The notes under the pieces are model-generated. The model was not told the origin of the DNA. It made no database searches and worked only from the letters and a program-made list of their open reading frames with translations. A stretch of DNA of 64,000 nucleotides from Desulfobacterales bacterium (lineage in GTDB: Bacteria > Desulfobacterota > Desulfobacteria > Desulfobacterales > JAIPEE01). Within the stretch, counting starts at the first letter, position 1. Each line of letters opens with the position of its first letter. Location of the stretch: the NCBI GenBank assembly GCA_021737275.1, contig JAIPEE010000007.1, forward strand, positions 1 to 64,000, given 5' to 3'. Shown piece after piece: positions 52,280 through 62,326 of the stretch. A program made the position numbers and the translations under genes.

Positions 52280-54145
52280 TTATTTGTTTGATTGATGAAC
52301 TTTTAAAGCAATCATCAAAACAGAGATTGCTGCCGGCGTTATTCCCTCTATACGAGAGGCCTGCCCAAGTGAAACCGGTTTAATATTGGTAAGTTTCTCC
52401 TTGAGCTCATTGGAAAGGCCATGAACACTGTTGTAGTCGAATTCTTCGGGAAGTTTCATTTTTTCCAGAGATTTATATTTGTCAATTTCCTGAAGCTGCC
52501 GCTTGATATAGCCTTCATACTTGATTTCGATTTCAACCTGCTTTGCAGCCGTTGGCTGAATTTCCTCAGGAGAACGGGCAAATGCGTCAACAAAATCATA
52601 GCTCAATTCAAACCGTTTTAGCATCTGATCCAGGTGTATACCGTTACTGATAGGTTTTGTCTTTTTGTTCTCAAGGTATTCGTTAACCTCTCTTACCGGC
52701 TTTACAATAATCCCTTTTATGCGACTTATTTCAGCATCTATCTGCTTTTTACGGCTCTTAACATCTTTGAGTGTCTCATTATCAATCAACCCGAGTTCAT
52801 TGCCAAGTTCCATAAGGCGAAGATCTGCATTGTCTTCCCTCAGCATGAGACGGTATTCGGCACGGGATGTAAACATTCGGTAAGGTTCCTTTGTGCCACG
52901 GGTAACCAGATCATCAATCATAACACCTATATAGGCCTGAGAGCGATCCAGCAGAAAATCCGGACGGCCCTGGATTTTTGAAGCCGCATTTATACCGGCC
53001 CATAATCCCTGCGCCCCTGCCTCTTCATAACCGGATGTACCGTTTATCTGACCGGCCAGATAAAGACCCTGAACTTTTTTGGTTTCAAGTGTCGGTTTTA
53101 ACTGTAACGGATTTACAAAATCATACTCTATGGCATAGGCCGGGCGCATGATTTCCGATTGTTCAAGGCCCTTGACCGACCTGACAAACTGAATCTGGAC
53201 CTCAAGCGGCAGGCTGTTACCGAGGCCACTGGCATATATTTCATCCGTATCAAGGCCCTCGGGTTCCATGATGACCTGGTGGCGGTCCCGATCCGGAAAG
53301 CGGACAATTTTATCTTCAAAAGATGGACAGTAACGGGCGGCAATACCTTTGATCATGCCGCCATGAAGTGCAGAGCGCTTCAGATTGTCTCTTACAATTT
53401 TATGACTGTTTAAATTGGTATGCCCGATATAGCTGGGCAACTGCGGCATGGTTATCTTTTCAGTAAAAAATGAAAAGGGTTTGGGATCACATTCGGAGCC
53501 TTGCTCAGTAAATGCTGAAAAGTCGATAGACGATTTTTTAAGACGTGGTGGCGTCCCTGTTTTCATCCGGCCCAGCTCAAAGCCCAGCTCTTTTAAATGT
53601 TTAGGGAGACTGTATGATGCAAACTCACCTGCACGGCCTGCTTTGATAGCACTGAACCCGATATGAACCAGTCCGCTCAAGAATGTTCCAGTTGCCAGAA
53701 CAACGGCATCGGCAACATACTGAAAGCCGGTATTATCTTCCAAGCCGGAAATTTTAGTGCCCTCAACGATTAGTTTTTTTACAAGTGCCTGTTTAAGATC
53801 AAGGTTAGGTTGTTTTTCTATAACCGATTTCATGATCCGGTGATATTTGTTTTTATCATTCTGGGTGCGCGAAGAGTGAACCGCCGGACCTTTTTTTGTG
53901 TTCAGGGTTCTGTACTGTATGGCGGTCTGATCCGTCACCCGGGCCATTTCTCCACCAAGGGCATCAATTTCCTTTACAAGCTGTCCCTTTGCCATTCCGC
54001 CAATGGAGGGACTGCAAGGCATGGCCGCCACCTTATCCAGGTCAATGGCCACTAACAGCACACTGCATCCCATTCTTGCTGCAGCAAGAGCGGCTTCACA
54101 CCCGGCATGGCCGGCACCCACGACGATGATGTTATATTTTTTCAT
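52280..54145 (-). CDS. mnmG: tRNA uridine-5-carboxymethylaminomethyl synthase MnmG (GidA)
   Basis: The 621-residue protein has the FAD Rossmann GAGHAGCEAALAAARMG at the start, the SPSIGGMAKGQLVKEIDALGGEMA block near residue 47, the substrate region KTGTPPRL near residue 196 and PAYAIEYDFVNP near residue 346. The C-terminal helices with VEIKYEGYIKRQ follow. With MnmE it modifies U34 of several tRNAs using FAD, NADH and methylene-tetrahydrofolate. MnmE is not adjacent. It is divergent from the radical SAM gene across a 98-base gap. Confidence 0.96.
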   Translation of the reverse strand: MKKYNIIVVGAGHAGCEAALAAARMGCSVLLVAIDLDKVAAMPCSPSIGGMAKGQLVKEIDALGGEMARVTDQTAIQYRTLNTKKGPAVHSSRTQNDKNKYHRIMKSVIEKQPNLDLKQALVKKLIVEGTKISGLEDNTGFQYVADAVVLATGTFLSGLVHIGFSAIKAGRAGEFASYSLPKHLKELGFELGRMKTGTPPRLKKSSIDFSAFTEQGSECDPKPFSFFTEKITMPQLPSYIGHTNLNSHKIVRDNLKRSALHGGMIKGIAARYCPSFEDKIVRFPDRDRHQVIMEPEGLDTDEIYASGLGNSLPLEVQIQFVRSVKGLEQSEIMRPAYAIEYDFVNPLQLKPTLETKKVQGLYLAGQINGTSGYEEAGAQGLWAGINAASKIQGRPDFLLDRSQAYIGVMIDDLVTRGTKEPYRMFTSRAEYRLMLREDNADLRLMELGNELGLIDNETLKDVKSRKKQIDAEISRIKGIIVKPVREVNEYLENKKTKPISNGIHLDQMLKRFELSYDFVDAFARSPEEIQPTAAKQVEIEIKYEGYIKRQLQEIDKYKSLEKMKLPEEFDYNSVHGLSNELKEKLTNIKPVSLGQASRIEGITPAAISVLMIALKVHQSNK

Positions 54146-54243
54146 TATTTATATTCATTTTAAAAATAATCTATTTAAAGTATTTCAATATTTTATCGTT
54201 TTTTGTATATAGGGACTTTTAAATTTGGTCAAGGAAATGGATA

Positions 54244-55170
54244 ATGAAAAGCGGGATACCCAAGCAGCGTTATAATGATTTTAATACCTACCTGAGAGGG
54301 CTTTTCGGCTGCCGGGTACAGAAAATTACCGTGGATGCCGGGCTTGATTGCCCCAACCGGGATGGCCATATATCTTCAGGCGGTTGTATTTATTGTAACC
54401 TGCAGGGGTCCGGTACCGGTGCGTATAGAAAAGGCATCTCAATCACCGATCAGATTGAACGTGTTAAAAAACCGCTTATCAGACGATATAAGGCCAAAAA
54501 GTTTCTTGTATATTTCCAGGCCTATTCCAATACGTATGCGCCTGTGAAACATCTGAAAGCCCTTTATGATGAAGCGTTAGGCGTGAAAAACATTGTCGGT
54601 CTTTCAATCGGCACCCGGCCGGACTGTATTGATGAAGAAAAAATCAGCCTGATTGAATCCTATACGGAAGATTTTCTGATATGGGTAGAGTATGGTCTTC
54701 AGTCCATTCACAATAAAACATTAAAAAAGATAAACCGCGGACATGATTATAATTGTTTTGAAAAAGCGGTAAAGGCTACTCAAAACAGAGGGATTAATAT
54801 ATGCACCCATGTTATTCTCGGGCTACCCGGAGAAACGCGCAAAGATATGCTTGAAACGGCAAAACGGGTTGCCAGCCTGGGAATAGACGGCATTAAACTG
54901 CATCTTCTTTATGTTATAAAAGGTACAGCTCTTGAAGCGCTTTATAACCATGGGAAGTTCCACTGTCTTGAAATGAAGGAATATACCGATCTTGTCTGTG
55001 ATTTTCTTGAGATTCTGCCCAAAGAGATGATTGTTCAGCGCCTTAAAAGTGATCCCCATCAAGAGGAACTTGTTGCACCGATGTGGGCCATGGATAGAAA
55101 CGGTACAATGAATTTGATCAGGGGTACATTGGAAGAAAGAAAGTCCTTTCAAGGTAAATGTTTTTTATAA
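54244..55170 (+). CDS. YhcC-type radical SAM protein (TIGR01212)
   Basis: The 308-residue protein begins MKSGIPKQRYNDFNTYLRGLFG. It carries a cluster motif in CPNRDGHISSGGCIYCN (Cx3-type spacing stretched, CPNRDG...GCIYC), as in the TIGR01212 group, where the three cysteines of the radical SAM site are spaced differently from the classic CxxxCxxC. The middle has SIGTRPDCIDEEKI and EYGLQSIHNKTLKKINRGHD, and ICTHVILGLPGETR follows. It should cleave S-adenosylmethionine at a 4Fe-4S cluster. The substrate is unknown. No partner gene is obvious; the next gene is 98 bases away. Confidence 0.85.
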   Translation: MKSGIPKQRYNDFNTYLRGLFGCRVQKITVDAGLDCPNRDGHISSGGCIYCNLQGSGTGAYRKGISITDQIERVKKPLIRRYKAKKFLVYFQAYSNTYAPVKHLKALYDEALGVKNIVGLSIGTRPDCIDEEKISLIESYTEDFLIWVEYGLQSIHNKTLKKINRGHDYNCFEKAVKATQNRGINICTHVILGLPGETRKDMLETAKRVASLGIDGIKLHLLYVIKGTALEALYNHGKFHCLEMKEYTDLVCDFLEILPKEMIVQRLKSDPHQEELVAPMWAMDRNGTMNLIRGTLEERKSFQGKCFL

Positions 55171-55268
55171 AAATTATGTTTGCTTCCAAGGCGCTGATCT
55201 GATTAATAGTCCCAGTGCAATTGTAAGATAGAAAAAAATAAAGATAATGGTAGCGTTTAGAATTAGAT

Positions 55269-56141
55269 ATGGCCAAAAAAGAAAAAAAATCAAGACAGTT
55301 CAGACAATTCTACTGGAACCTGGCATTAATGGCGACAGGAAGCATTTTAGCCGCTATAGGCATTAATGGTATATTAGTGCCTCAACGATTTGTAAATGGC
55401 GGAGTTACGGCCATATCCATTATATTATATGATCAGTTCCCGGTTTTCAGTGTTGCCGTTTATTATGCATTATTGAATATTCCGTTATTTGTCCTGGCGT
55501 GGTTGAATGTCGGGAGACGGTTTTTTTATTATAGTGTCATGGGAATGATACTTTTTACATGCGCCATTGCATTTATCAATATCCCTCCCATCCCTGTTCA
55601 GGATAAAATATTGAGTGCCCTGCTGGCCGGTATACTCACCGGGGCCGGCGGCGGTATCATATTGCGTTCCTTTGGTTCTGCGGGAGGCACGGATATTCTC
55701 AGTATTATTTTGCTGAAGCGTTACTCGGTAAGCCTGGGAAACACGATTCTTATTATAAATTGTTTTGTTCTGAGCCTGGTTGTTTTTGTTTTTTCTCTTG
55801 AGGCGACCCTTTACACATTGATTGTTATTTTTGTGACTTCAAAAATGGTTAATCTTGTTGTAACCGGACTAAGCCAGAGAAAGATGGCAATTATTATCTC
55901 TCCCCAATGGGAGTTGATTTCCGACAAGATCCTCATAGAATTGAGAAGAGGCGTAACGGTTTTACATGGTGAGGGTGGATATACAAGGAAGGCCGAGCGT
56001 ATACTTTATGTGGTTATCACGTTTCGCGAATTGGGCTTTTTGAAAAAAATAATCAAAGAAATTGATCCTGATGCTTTTGTTGTGGTGAGTGATACACTGG
56101 AGGTAATGAACTACCGGATAGGGAATCAACCTCACTGGTAA
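55269..56141 (+). CDS. YitT family membrane protein (DUF161/DUF2179)
   Basis: The 290-residue protein has a basic N terminus (AKKEKKSRQFRQF) followed by five or so hydrophobic helices, including GGVTAISIILYDQF and GAGGGIILRSFGSAGGTDILSIILLKR near residue 118. It ends with a soluble DUF2179 domain containing RRGVTVLHGEGGYTRKAERILYVVITFRELGFLKKIIKEIDPDAF. The family is widespread in bacteria and without an established function; a transport role is often guessed. It is convergent with the next gene, 15 bases apart. Confidence 0.88.
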   Translation: MAKKEKKSRQFRQFYWNLALMATGSILAAIGINGILVPQRFVNGGVTAISIILYDQFPVFSVAVYYALLNIPLFVLAWLNVGRRFFYYSVMGMILFTCAIAFINIPPIPVQDKILSALLAGILTGAGGGIILRSFGSAGGTDILSIILLKRYSVSLGNTILIINCFVLSLVVFVFSLEATLYTLIVIFVTSKMVNLVVTGLSQRKMAIIISPQWELISDKILIELRRGVTVLHGEGGYTRKAERILYVVITFRELGFLKKIIKEIDPDAFVVVSDTLEVMNYRIGNQPHW

Positions 56142-56156
56142 AATTTATATCCGGAT

Positions 56157-58430
56157 TTAATTTCCTGGATCTCTGACAGCCCTTACACTACCGCAATTAT
56201 ATGAATCTTTTTGTTGTTGTTCCCAACTGGTCTCTTTTTTGGTGTCAACTACATTTACAATGGTTTTCCAATAACCGCTGTAATGCTTATAGGTGTTGGA
56301 GGTCCAGTACCATGTCAGCATGGATGACGGGAAAACCGGCTGCTTTTTATAAAGGGAAACAAGCTCTTCATCTGTTGGGAGTCGCCAGTCCGTATATCCG
56401 CCGGTTTTCAGATTTTTTATAAACACTTCAGCATCTTCAAAATTGACACATTTGCTTAAAATAAATTCGGAATCAAGAGTACACCACATCAGATCTGTTT
56501 TTTTATCAATAAAAGTACCGTCATCATTTATTATAAAACGTTCTGAAGCATCCCCCATCATGCCAGCAATTCGCATCTCCTCACTTTTAAGGCGCGTTTT
56601 CATTAATCTGTCATCAATGGCAGAAATCTCTGTTTTAACCTTTTTAGTAAGATAAGATGTGGGATAAGCGTTCAGATACTCCTCATAACGATCCTTTAAT
56701 ATTTCAAGGTTTACCTCTCCGTCCGGGGAATCTTTAACAAATATTTCAAAGGTATTTTTTTCATTCAGCCTTTTTTCAAATATTTTCTTTTTCACGCTCA
56801 GTTCAGCCGTCCGGTCATTGTCCGGAAAAAATCGTATATATTCATTACAGAATTTTATGCAGGTTTCCCAATCTTCTTTAATTTCAGATTTGTCGATTCG
56901 CTTATTCTGAAAGAGATAAAATTCTTCATTCATACTGGCAATCAGGGTTTTGATTTCATTACTGTATTTTCCGTCGGGATGTTTTTCAAGAAAATCAGCA
57001 TAAACAAATATTCGTTCCGTTCCAGAGCTTTCTGCACGACGTAATGCTGAATTATAGTCTCCGTCTTCAGATAGCTTGCGTTCAGCTTCAGAGATTCTAA
57101 ACGTTATCTTTTCAGAGTATTTTCCTTCAGGGTAAGCAATTTTATACTTTTTATAAGCTTCTATCGCTTCGTTATATTTTAGATTTCGGCCTAATTTATC
57201 TCCTTGGGAAATAGCTTCGTTATAGGCCTTATCCTCAAGCCCTGACGTTATATCGTCAATCTTTTCTTTCGCAGTGACAGCTAATTCGTTTTTGTCATAT
57301 TTTGCGATAAACGCCTGCAGGAGTTTCAATTTGTAGTGCGTATCATGATCAGCATCCATGATCATTGTCAGTTCATTTTTTATCTGCACTTCCCGGGATC
57401 TCTTTTTCATAAAAAGATACCCGGTCCCAACCAATATTATAATCAGCGCTGTAATAATATACACCAGCTTCAGTTTCTTTTTACCAGATTTTGCTTTAAG
57501 AGAAATCTCCTCTATGGCTGCTTTAATGGATGCTTCTGAATCTGATTCTATTTGCTTTTCTGATGAGTCAAAGTCCGACAACGAAAGATCATCGCCTGCA
57601 ACATCTATCTCTTCTTTTCCATTATAGGCTTGCTCATCTTTTTTCTTCAGCCCCTCCATCAGAATATGCATCAACGGCAGATGTATCTCTTTTTTGATAT
57701 CGGCGGTTGCCGGTTGGATTGAAATTACTGCTTCATCCCAACCGATAATACGGTATGCCGCCGACTCTCCGTTCATTCCGTTGGTTTTGGCATTTATGAG
57801 CTGGCCGTTAAGCAGATAGATCAATCCTGTTTTATTTGCGGACTTAACCTTCAAGGTGCAGGATGTGTTTTCCAGGGCAGACATCTGGAGAAATGCGCCG
57901 AGACTGATACCATGAAGCTTGCCGCCAATCCCATTTTCAGGTATTTTTTCACTATTTTCCTTGAGCACTTTTGTTTCAACGATGTCCTCAAGAGAGCTAT
58001 AATCTTTTTCAGATAAGCCTTCACCGTAGAAACCGAGATTAATTGTCAGGTTGACGGGTTTTCTGGTCCAGGGCCAGATGGCGGCATAGTACATTCCGGT
58101 GCTGACTTTACGGGTATAAAGGGCCTGATTTTTATTTATACCTCCCATGGCCTTTACAGCAGGGTTAAGGCGAAGAGAAAGAGGTGTGGCCTTTCCGGCC
58201 GGCTTGGTTGCCTCACCGAAAAATCCGGACAGGCATTTATCAAGAAGATCAAGATTACGGCTTTTAGAAGCAGCACAATACATGCTTCTGTATTCATCCT
58301 GCCGGACACGGTGTACTTCCGGGTGCGAATCCAGTTTGCGGATTAATGCAAAGAATTCCCTGGTCTCAACAAGATATGATTCAAGGTTATTGTCTGAAGA
58401 TAGCTTTTCAATACCTGATTTTTCTGTCAC
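56157..58430 (-). CDS. DUF4388 / DUF1566 (Lcl C-terminal) membrane protein
   Basis: The 757-residue protein starts at a GTG with GAGGAG upstream. Residues about 160-260 form a DUF4388-like region (GISLGAFLQMSALENTSCTLKVKSANKTGLIYLLNGQLINAKT), found in signalling proteins. A helix at about 322-344 (LVYIITALIIILVGTGYLFM) crosses the membrane. The following part (about 350-600) consists of repeated charged helices with TPR-like spacing. The C terminus (about 630-755) is DUF1566: DGTFIDKKTDLMWC, GYTDWRLPTDEELVSLY and AVRDPG, a formylglycine-related lectin-like fold. The DUF1566 part should be outside the cytoplasm. The function is unknown. Confidence 0.8.
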   Translation of the reverse strand: MTEKSGIEKLSSDNNLESYLVETREFFALIRKLDSHPEVHRVRQDEYRSMYCAASKSRNLDLLDKCLSGFFGEATKPAGKATPLSLRLNPAVKAMGGINKNQALYTRKVSTGMYYAAIWPWTRKPVNLTINLGFYGEGLSEKDYSSLEDIVETKVLKENSEKIPENGIGGKLHGISLGAFLQMSALENTSCTLKVKSANKTGLIYLLNGQLINAKTNGMNGESAAYRIIGWDEAVISIQPATADIKKEIHLPLMHILMEGLKKKDEQAYNGKEEIDVAGDDLSLSDFDSSEKQIESDSEASIKAAIEEISLKAKSGKKKLKLVYIITALIIILVGTGYLFMKKRSREVQIKNELTMIMDADHDTHYKLKLLQAFIAKYDKNELAVTAKEKIDDITSGLEDKAYNEAISQGDKLGRNLKYNEAIEAYKKYKIAYPEGKYSEKITFRISEAERKLSEDGDYNSALRRAESSGTERIFVYADFLEKHPDGKYSNEIKTLIASMNEEFYLFQNKRIDKSEIKEDWETCIKFCNEYIRFFPDNDRTAELSVKKKIFEKRLNEKNTFEIFVKDSPDGEVNLEILKDRYEEYLNAYPTSYLTKKVKTEISAIDDRLMKTRLKSEEMRIAGMMGDASERFIINDDGTFIDKKTDLMWCTLDSEFILSKCVNFEDAEVFIKNLKTGGYTDWRLPTDEELVSLYKKQPVFPSSMLTWYWTSNTYKHYSGYWKTIVNVVDTKKETSWEQQQKDSYNCGSVRAVRDPGN

Positions 58431-58637
58431 AAAAAAAACTCCTCAAAAAACAGACAGGTTAATACAGGAACACGTTAAGCAGTTGTTTTAAAAGATAAAT
58501 ATAAAAATATGTAAAAAGAGTCAATTAAAACAGCATCGGTTAAGGAAAATGTTTCAACTTACAACGGATATAAATTTATTTTATCTATCCGATAAGACGA
58601 TTAAAAATATGTTTTATCAAGCTTAGGTCACGATGGA

Positions 58638-59789
58638 TTATTGTTGTGATCCAGAGGAAAAAAGCGATTTTGTCTTTTTTAGCCAGGTCATGATTTCAAT
58701 TTCCTGGGGGCATTTTTCCTCACATTCACCGCATTCAGCACACTGGTCCGCCCGTTCGGTTGTTTTCATAAACTCAAAATACGCTTCACGGGTGCCTTCA
58801 AGATCATCATACATGAACGCATCGTTATAGAATTCAAAATTTCCAGGTATATTAACACCTTCCGGGCACGGTAGACAATATTTGCATGCTGTGCAGGGGA
58901 TGGGACATAATTTGCTGTATTCATCATGAATCTTCCCAATTATGTTGAGCTCCTCATCAGTCAGACTGCCGGCCCGGGCCTTGTCGGCACTGATGATATT
59001 TTCCCTCACATGGTCCATGTTGCTCATTCCACTTAATACAACTGTTGCTTCAGGATGGTTCCAGATCCACTGAAGCCCCCAGTCTGCCTGGGATCGTTTT
59101 TCCGGTGCATTATTGAGTAAATCAGCTACAGGCTCAGGTGGTTTACGGGTGAGCTGTCCGCCACGAAGCGGTTCCATTACAACAACGGCAAGTCCTTTAT
59201 CTGCTGCATACTTAAGCCCTTTTGTACCGGCCTGGTAGTCGGTGTCCATATAATTATACTGGATCTGGCACATGGTCCAGTTATCATAGGCATCTACAAT
59301 TTCTTTAAAAACATCAAAGCTGTCATGAAAGGAGAAACCGATATTTTTAATCCGCCCTTTTGCCATCTGTTTTTCGGCCCACTGGAGTACACCCATACCG
59401 TTGATTTTATCCCAGTAATCTTTTTTGAGTGAGTGGAGCAGGTAAAAATCGACAGATTCGGTTTGAAGCCTTTGGCGTTGTTCATCAAAAAACCGGTCAA
59501 AATCAGAAGGTTTTTCAACCAGCCAAGAGGGCAGTTTTGTGGCCACCTTAACCTTTTCCCGATAGCCATTTTCCAGCACACGCCCCACAAAGGATTCACT
59601 CTGGTCATCATGATACATCCAGGCCGTATCAATATAATTAACACCGTTATCAATGGCATAACGAACCATTTCCATGCTTTCCTGTTCATTGATTTTACCA
59701 TAGTCGTTATTAATTACCGGCAACCTCATGATACCAAATCCCAGTGCAGAGGCCTCCCAATTAAGTTTACCAAATTTTCTGTATTTCAT
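58638..59789 (-). CDS. Aldo/keto reductase with C-terminal ferredoxin-type FeS domain
   Basis: The 383-residue protein has an aldo/keto reductase barrel (about 1-285), including GFGIMRLPV, the DTAWMYHDDQSE region with the catalytic Asp/Tyr pair and SGMSNMDHVREN. The tail (about 290-370) carries CTACKYCLPCP and CAECGECEEKCP cysteine sets typical of 4Fe-4S ferredoxins. The ATG at 59789, with AAGGAGCCCC upstream, was chosen over one nine codons earlier. Such FeS-linked reductases are frequent in anaerobes and may use reduced ferredoxin or pass electrons to a flavin partner; the substrate is unknown. Confidence 0.9.
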   Translation of the reverse strand: MKYRKFGKLNWEASALGFGIMRLPVINNDYGKINEQESMEMVRYAIDNGVNYIDTAWMYHDDQSESFVGRVLENGYREKVKVATKLPSWLVEKPSDFDRFFDEQRQRLQTESVDFYLLHSLKKDYWDKINGMGVLQWAEKQMAKGRIKNIGFSFHDSFDVFKEIVDAYDNWTMCQIQYNYMDTDYQAGTKGLKYAADKGLAVVVMEPLRGGQLTRKPPEPVADLLNNAPEKRSQADWGLQWIWNHPEATVVLSGMSNMDHVRENIISADKARAGSLTDEELNIIGKIHDEYSKLCPIPCTACKYCLPCPEGVNIPGNFEFYNDAFMYDDLEGTREAYFEFMKTTERADQCAECGECEEKCPQEIEIMTWLKKTKSLFSSGSQQ

Positions 59790-59935
59790 TAGGGGCTCCT
59801 TTTTTGGACAAATCAAAAAATTGTATTTATACCATTATAACTTGAAAGTTTCAATACGTATAACCTACAGAAATAGTTGGTTTTTTAAATAAAACGATGG
59901 TGTCATTAAATGTAATGAAAAAAATATAAAAAAAG

Positions 59936-61555
59936 CTAATAAAGATGCGTAATCTCATCAACTTCAAATACAGGCCACTTTACAGGATTTTCATTTTGGA
60001 AGGCATTAACGCCCCTTCCCCGGTCAATAACTTCTCCAATACAAGTTACCTTTATATCGGAAGCAGTCAGTTTTTTGACAAGGTTATCGGATGTCTCCTT
60101 GTTGCAGCAGATTAAAAGGCTGCCTGAGCCAATAAGACCCATGGGGTTTATATTGAGAGCGGCACAAATCTTTTCTGTTTCAGAAAAGAGAGGGATCTTG
60201 TTTATTTCAGCCCGGATTTTATATCCGCCTGCAATGGAGAGTTCTTCAAGGGCTGTTGCAAGTCCGCCTTCTGTTACATCATGCATGGCTGTTACACCTT
60301 TATGATTACCGGCTATTTCAGCTTCCGTTAAAATGCTGAGCTGATTTATGAACTGCTTGCAGTCTTCAATCTCTTTTTGTTGAAGTCCTGATTCTTTAAG
60401 GCGGCTTTCAAACTCATGGGAAATAATAGCCGTTCCTTCAACAGCAACACCCTTGGTCAGCAATATTCTGTCGCCCGTCTGCATGTTTCTCTTGTCAATC
60501 AGTTTTGACCGTGCCACCGTGCCTGCCAGCATGCCTGTGACAACAGGGCGTGTAACCGCATCCGTTATTTCCGTATGTCCACCGCACAGCGTGATGCCCC
60601 ATTTGCTGCATGTGTCAGAAAGCTCATATAAAATATGATAAACTTCAGACGGCGTTATTCCCGGCGGTAGTAGTAATGTTGTTAAAAGCCAGCGGGGTGT
60701 TGCGCCGGAAGTAGCAATGTCATTTGAATTTATCAGAACGGTATAATATCCAATTGAATCAGAGACAAATGTAATGGGGTCTGATTTTAAAATGAGTGTC
60801 TCTTCACCGGAAATATCAAGCGCAGCAATATCTTCGCCCATACGAGCCTTTATCAGTACTGAGGAATCCTCTACATTGAGGTCATTCAGAAAAGTTTCAA
60901 GCAAGGCTCCCGGAAACTTACCGGCCGGAAGCGGCAAGCCCATTCGGACAATATCCTTAAGCTCCGATAAACATGAAATGATATAGTCACATTCACCTTC
61001 ATCAGGCAATTCTGAATCCGGATGCTGCAGAAATGCAGTAACCGAGCCGGCCCGGTTACCCGCCTGTATATCAAAAATATAATCACCCACAACAAGAATT
61101 TCTTCAGGTTGTATGCCCATTTTTTCTGCAGCATGGCGTATACCCTGTCCACTGGGCTTGGGTTTAAGCGGGTCATCCCGTGTAATAATCACATTGAAAT
61201 CATCAGGCTTAACCGTGTCAAAGTTTTTAAACGATATAGTGATGATATCTGAACTATTTCGGGTAATAATACCGATTTTCAGGTTTAAAGATTGAAGAAA
61301 CCGGATTATGGGTTCTGTTTCCGCGTTAGGTAAAGATTTTCGGGCACCATCCATTTCAAAGTCATTAAGGGCCTGGGAGGCCAGACTTCTTTTTGATTTG
61401 TCCTCAATACCTTCAATAAACTCAAGAACGGGTTTATCTAAAGGACAGTTCAGTTTTTTTTTGATAATAGAAAAGTCAAGTGCACCGGGCAGGGTCAGGG
61501 TACCGTCAAAATCAAAAAGAACGGCTTTGATGTGATAGGTTTTTTTTAGTTTCAT
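59936..61555 (-). CDS. HAD hydrolase fused to an AIR-synthase-like (HypE/PurM-type) domain
   Basis: The 539-residue protein has an N-terminal haloacid dehalogenase phosphatase (about 1-205): nucleophile DFDGT, motif II IITRNSS, motif III lysine KPKPSGQG and motif IV VVGDYIFDIQAGNRAG. The rest (about 215-535) is a PurM/HypE/SelD-like ATP-binding fold, with AALDISGEETLILKSDPITFV, NSNDIATSGATPRWLL, TLCGGHTEIT and HDVTEGGLATALEELS. That domain uses ATP to activate a substrate; in HypE it acts on a carbamoylated cysteine tail. The terminal HypE-like cysteine is absent, since the protein ends ITHLY. It ends in TAG, with TAA ten codons later. The function of the fusion is not known. Confidence 0.82.
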   Translation of the reverse strand: MKLKKTYHIKAVLFDFDGTLTLPGALDFSIIKKKLNCPLDKPVLEFIEGIEDKSKRSLASQALNDFEMDGARKSLPNAETEPIIRFLQSLNLKIGIITRNSSDIITISFKNFDTVKPDDFNVIITRDDPLKPKPSGQGIRHAAEKMGIQPEEILVVGDYIFDIQAGNRAGSVTAFLQHPDSELPDEGECDYIISCLSELKDIVRMGLPLPAGKFPGALLETFLNDLNVEDSSVLIKARMGEDIAALDISGEETLILKSDPITFVSDSIGYYTVLINSNDIATSGATPRWLLTTLLLPPGITPSEVYHILYELSDTCSKWGITLCGGHTEITDAVTRPVVTGMLAGTVARSKLIDKRNMQTGDRILLTKGVAVEGTAIISHEFESRLKESGLQQKEIEDCKQFINQLSILTEAEIAGNHKGVTAMHDVTEGGLATALEELSIAGGYKIRAEINKIPLFSETEKICAALNINPMGLIGSGSLLICCNKETSDNLVKKLTASDIKVTCIGEVIDRGRGVNAFQNENPVKWPVFEVDEITHLY

Positions 61556-61733
61556 ATTAATTAAATAATGATTTAGGCCTCTTAATTCAAGAACTTTGTT
61601 AAATAAGAGGGCTTTTGGAATGGTTGCTTTGAAAATATAAAAATGTTAGAAATTAACGCCAAGAGAAAATATTAAAATTTCTTTCATTTAATTAAATCAA
61701 AATAAAAAATAATTCAGATTTTCGGAGGTTAGC

Positions 61734-62321
61734 ATGATGAAAGCAGCGGTTAGATTTTCTTTACTTATCTGTTTGATCGTTATTTTTTCCGGTTGTGGCT
61801 ATAATAAGATGGTTGATCTTGAGGAACAGGTTTTCAGTGCATGGGCCGATATTGAATCAAATCTTCAGCGCCGGGCAGATCTGATTCCTAACCTTATTGA
61901 AGTTGTAAAGGGGTATGCTGCTCACGAAAAAGAGACACTTCAGGCGGTTATTGAAGCCAGGGCCAAAGCAACTTCCGTTAATCTTAAAACTGAAGACTTA
62001 AGCAATGCTGCTGCAATTCAGCAATTTCAGGCCGCTCAGGGTTCTTTGTCCTCAGCGTTATCACGCCTTATGGTGGTTGTGGAAAGATATCCGGATCTTA
62101 AGGCAAATCAGAATTTTCTGGACCTGCAAAACCAGCTGGAAGGTACTGAAAACCGGATTAATGTGGCTCGACAGCGTTACAATAAATCAGTAGAGGTGTT
62201 TAATGCCTATATTCGAAAGTTTCCGTATAGTCTCACCAATGATCTGTTGAGACATCTGGAACGTAAAGAGTATTTTAAAGCTGAAGAAGGTGCCACAGAA
62301 GTACCGCAAGTAAAATTTTAA
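61734..62321 (+). CDS. LemA family protein
   Basis: The 195-residue protein has a short lipoprotein-like N terminus ([18 protein letters not shown], lipobox SGCG). The LemA helical core follows: [37 protein letters not shown] (about 33-70), [32 protein letters not shown] (about 138-170). It is probably anchored in a membrane and faces the periplasm. CGGAGGTTAGC precedes the ATG; a second ATG is the next codon. It is the first gene of a LemA-TPM-TPM operon found in many bacteria, whose role is poorly understood. Confidence 0.92.
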   Translation: MMKAAVRFSLLICLIVIFSGCGYNKMVDLEEQVFSAWADIESNLQRRADLIPNLIEVVKGYAAHEKETLQAVIEARAKATSVNLKTEDLSNAAAIQQFQAAQGSLSSALSRLMVVVERYPDLKANQNFLDLQNQLEGTENRINVARQRYNKSVEVFNAYIRKFPYSLTNDLLRHLERKEYFKAEEGATEVPQVKF

Positions 62322-62326
62322 TAAAG

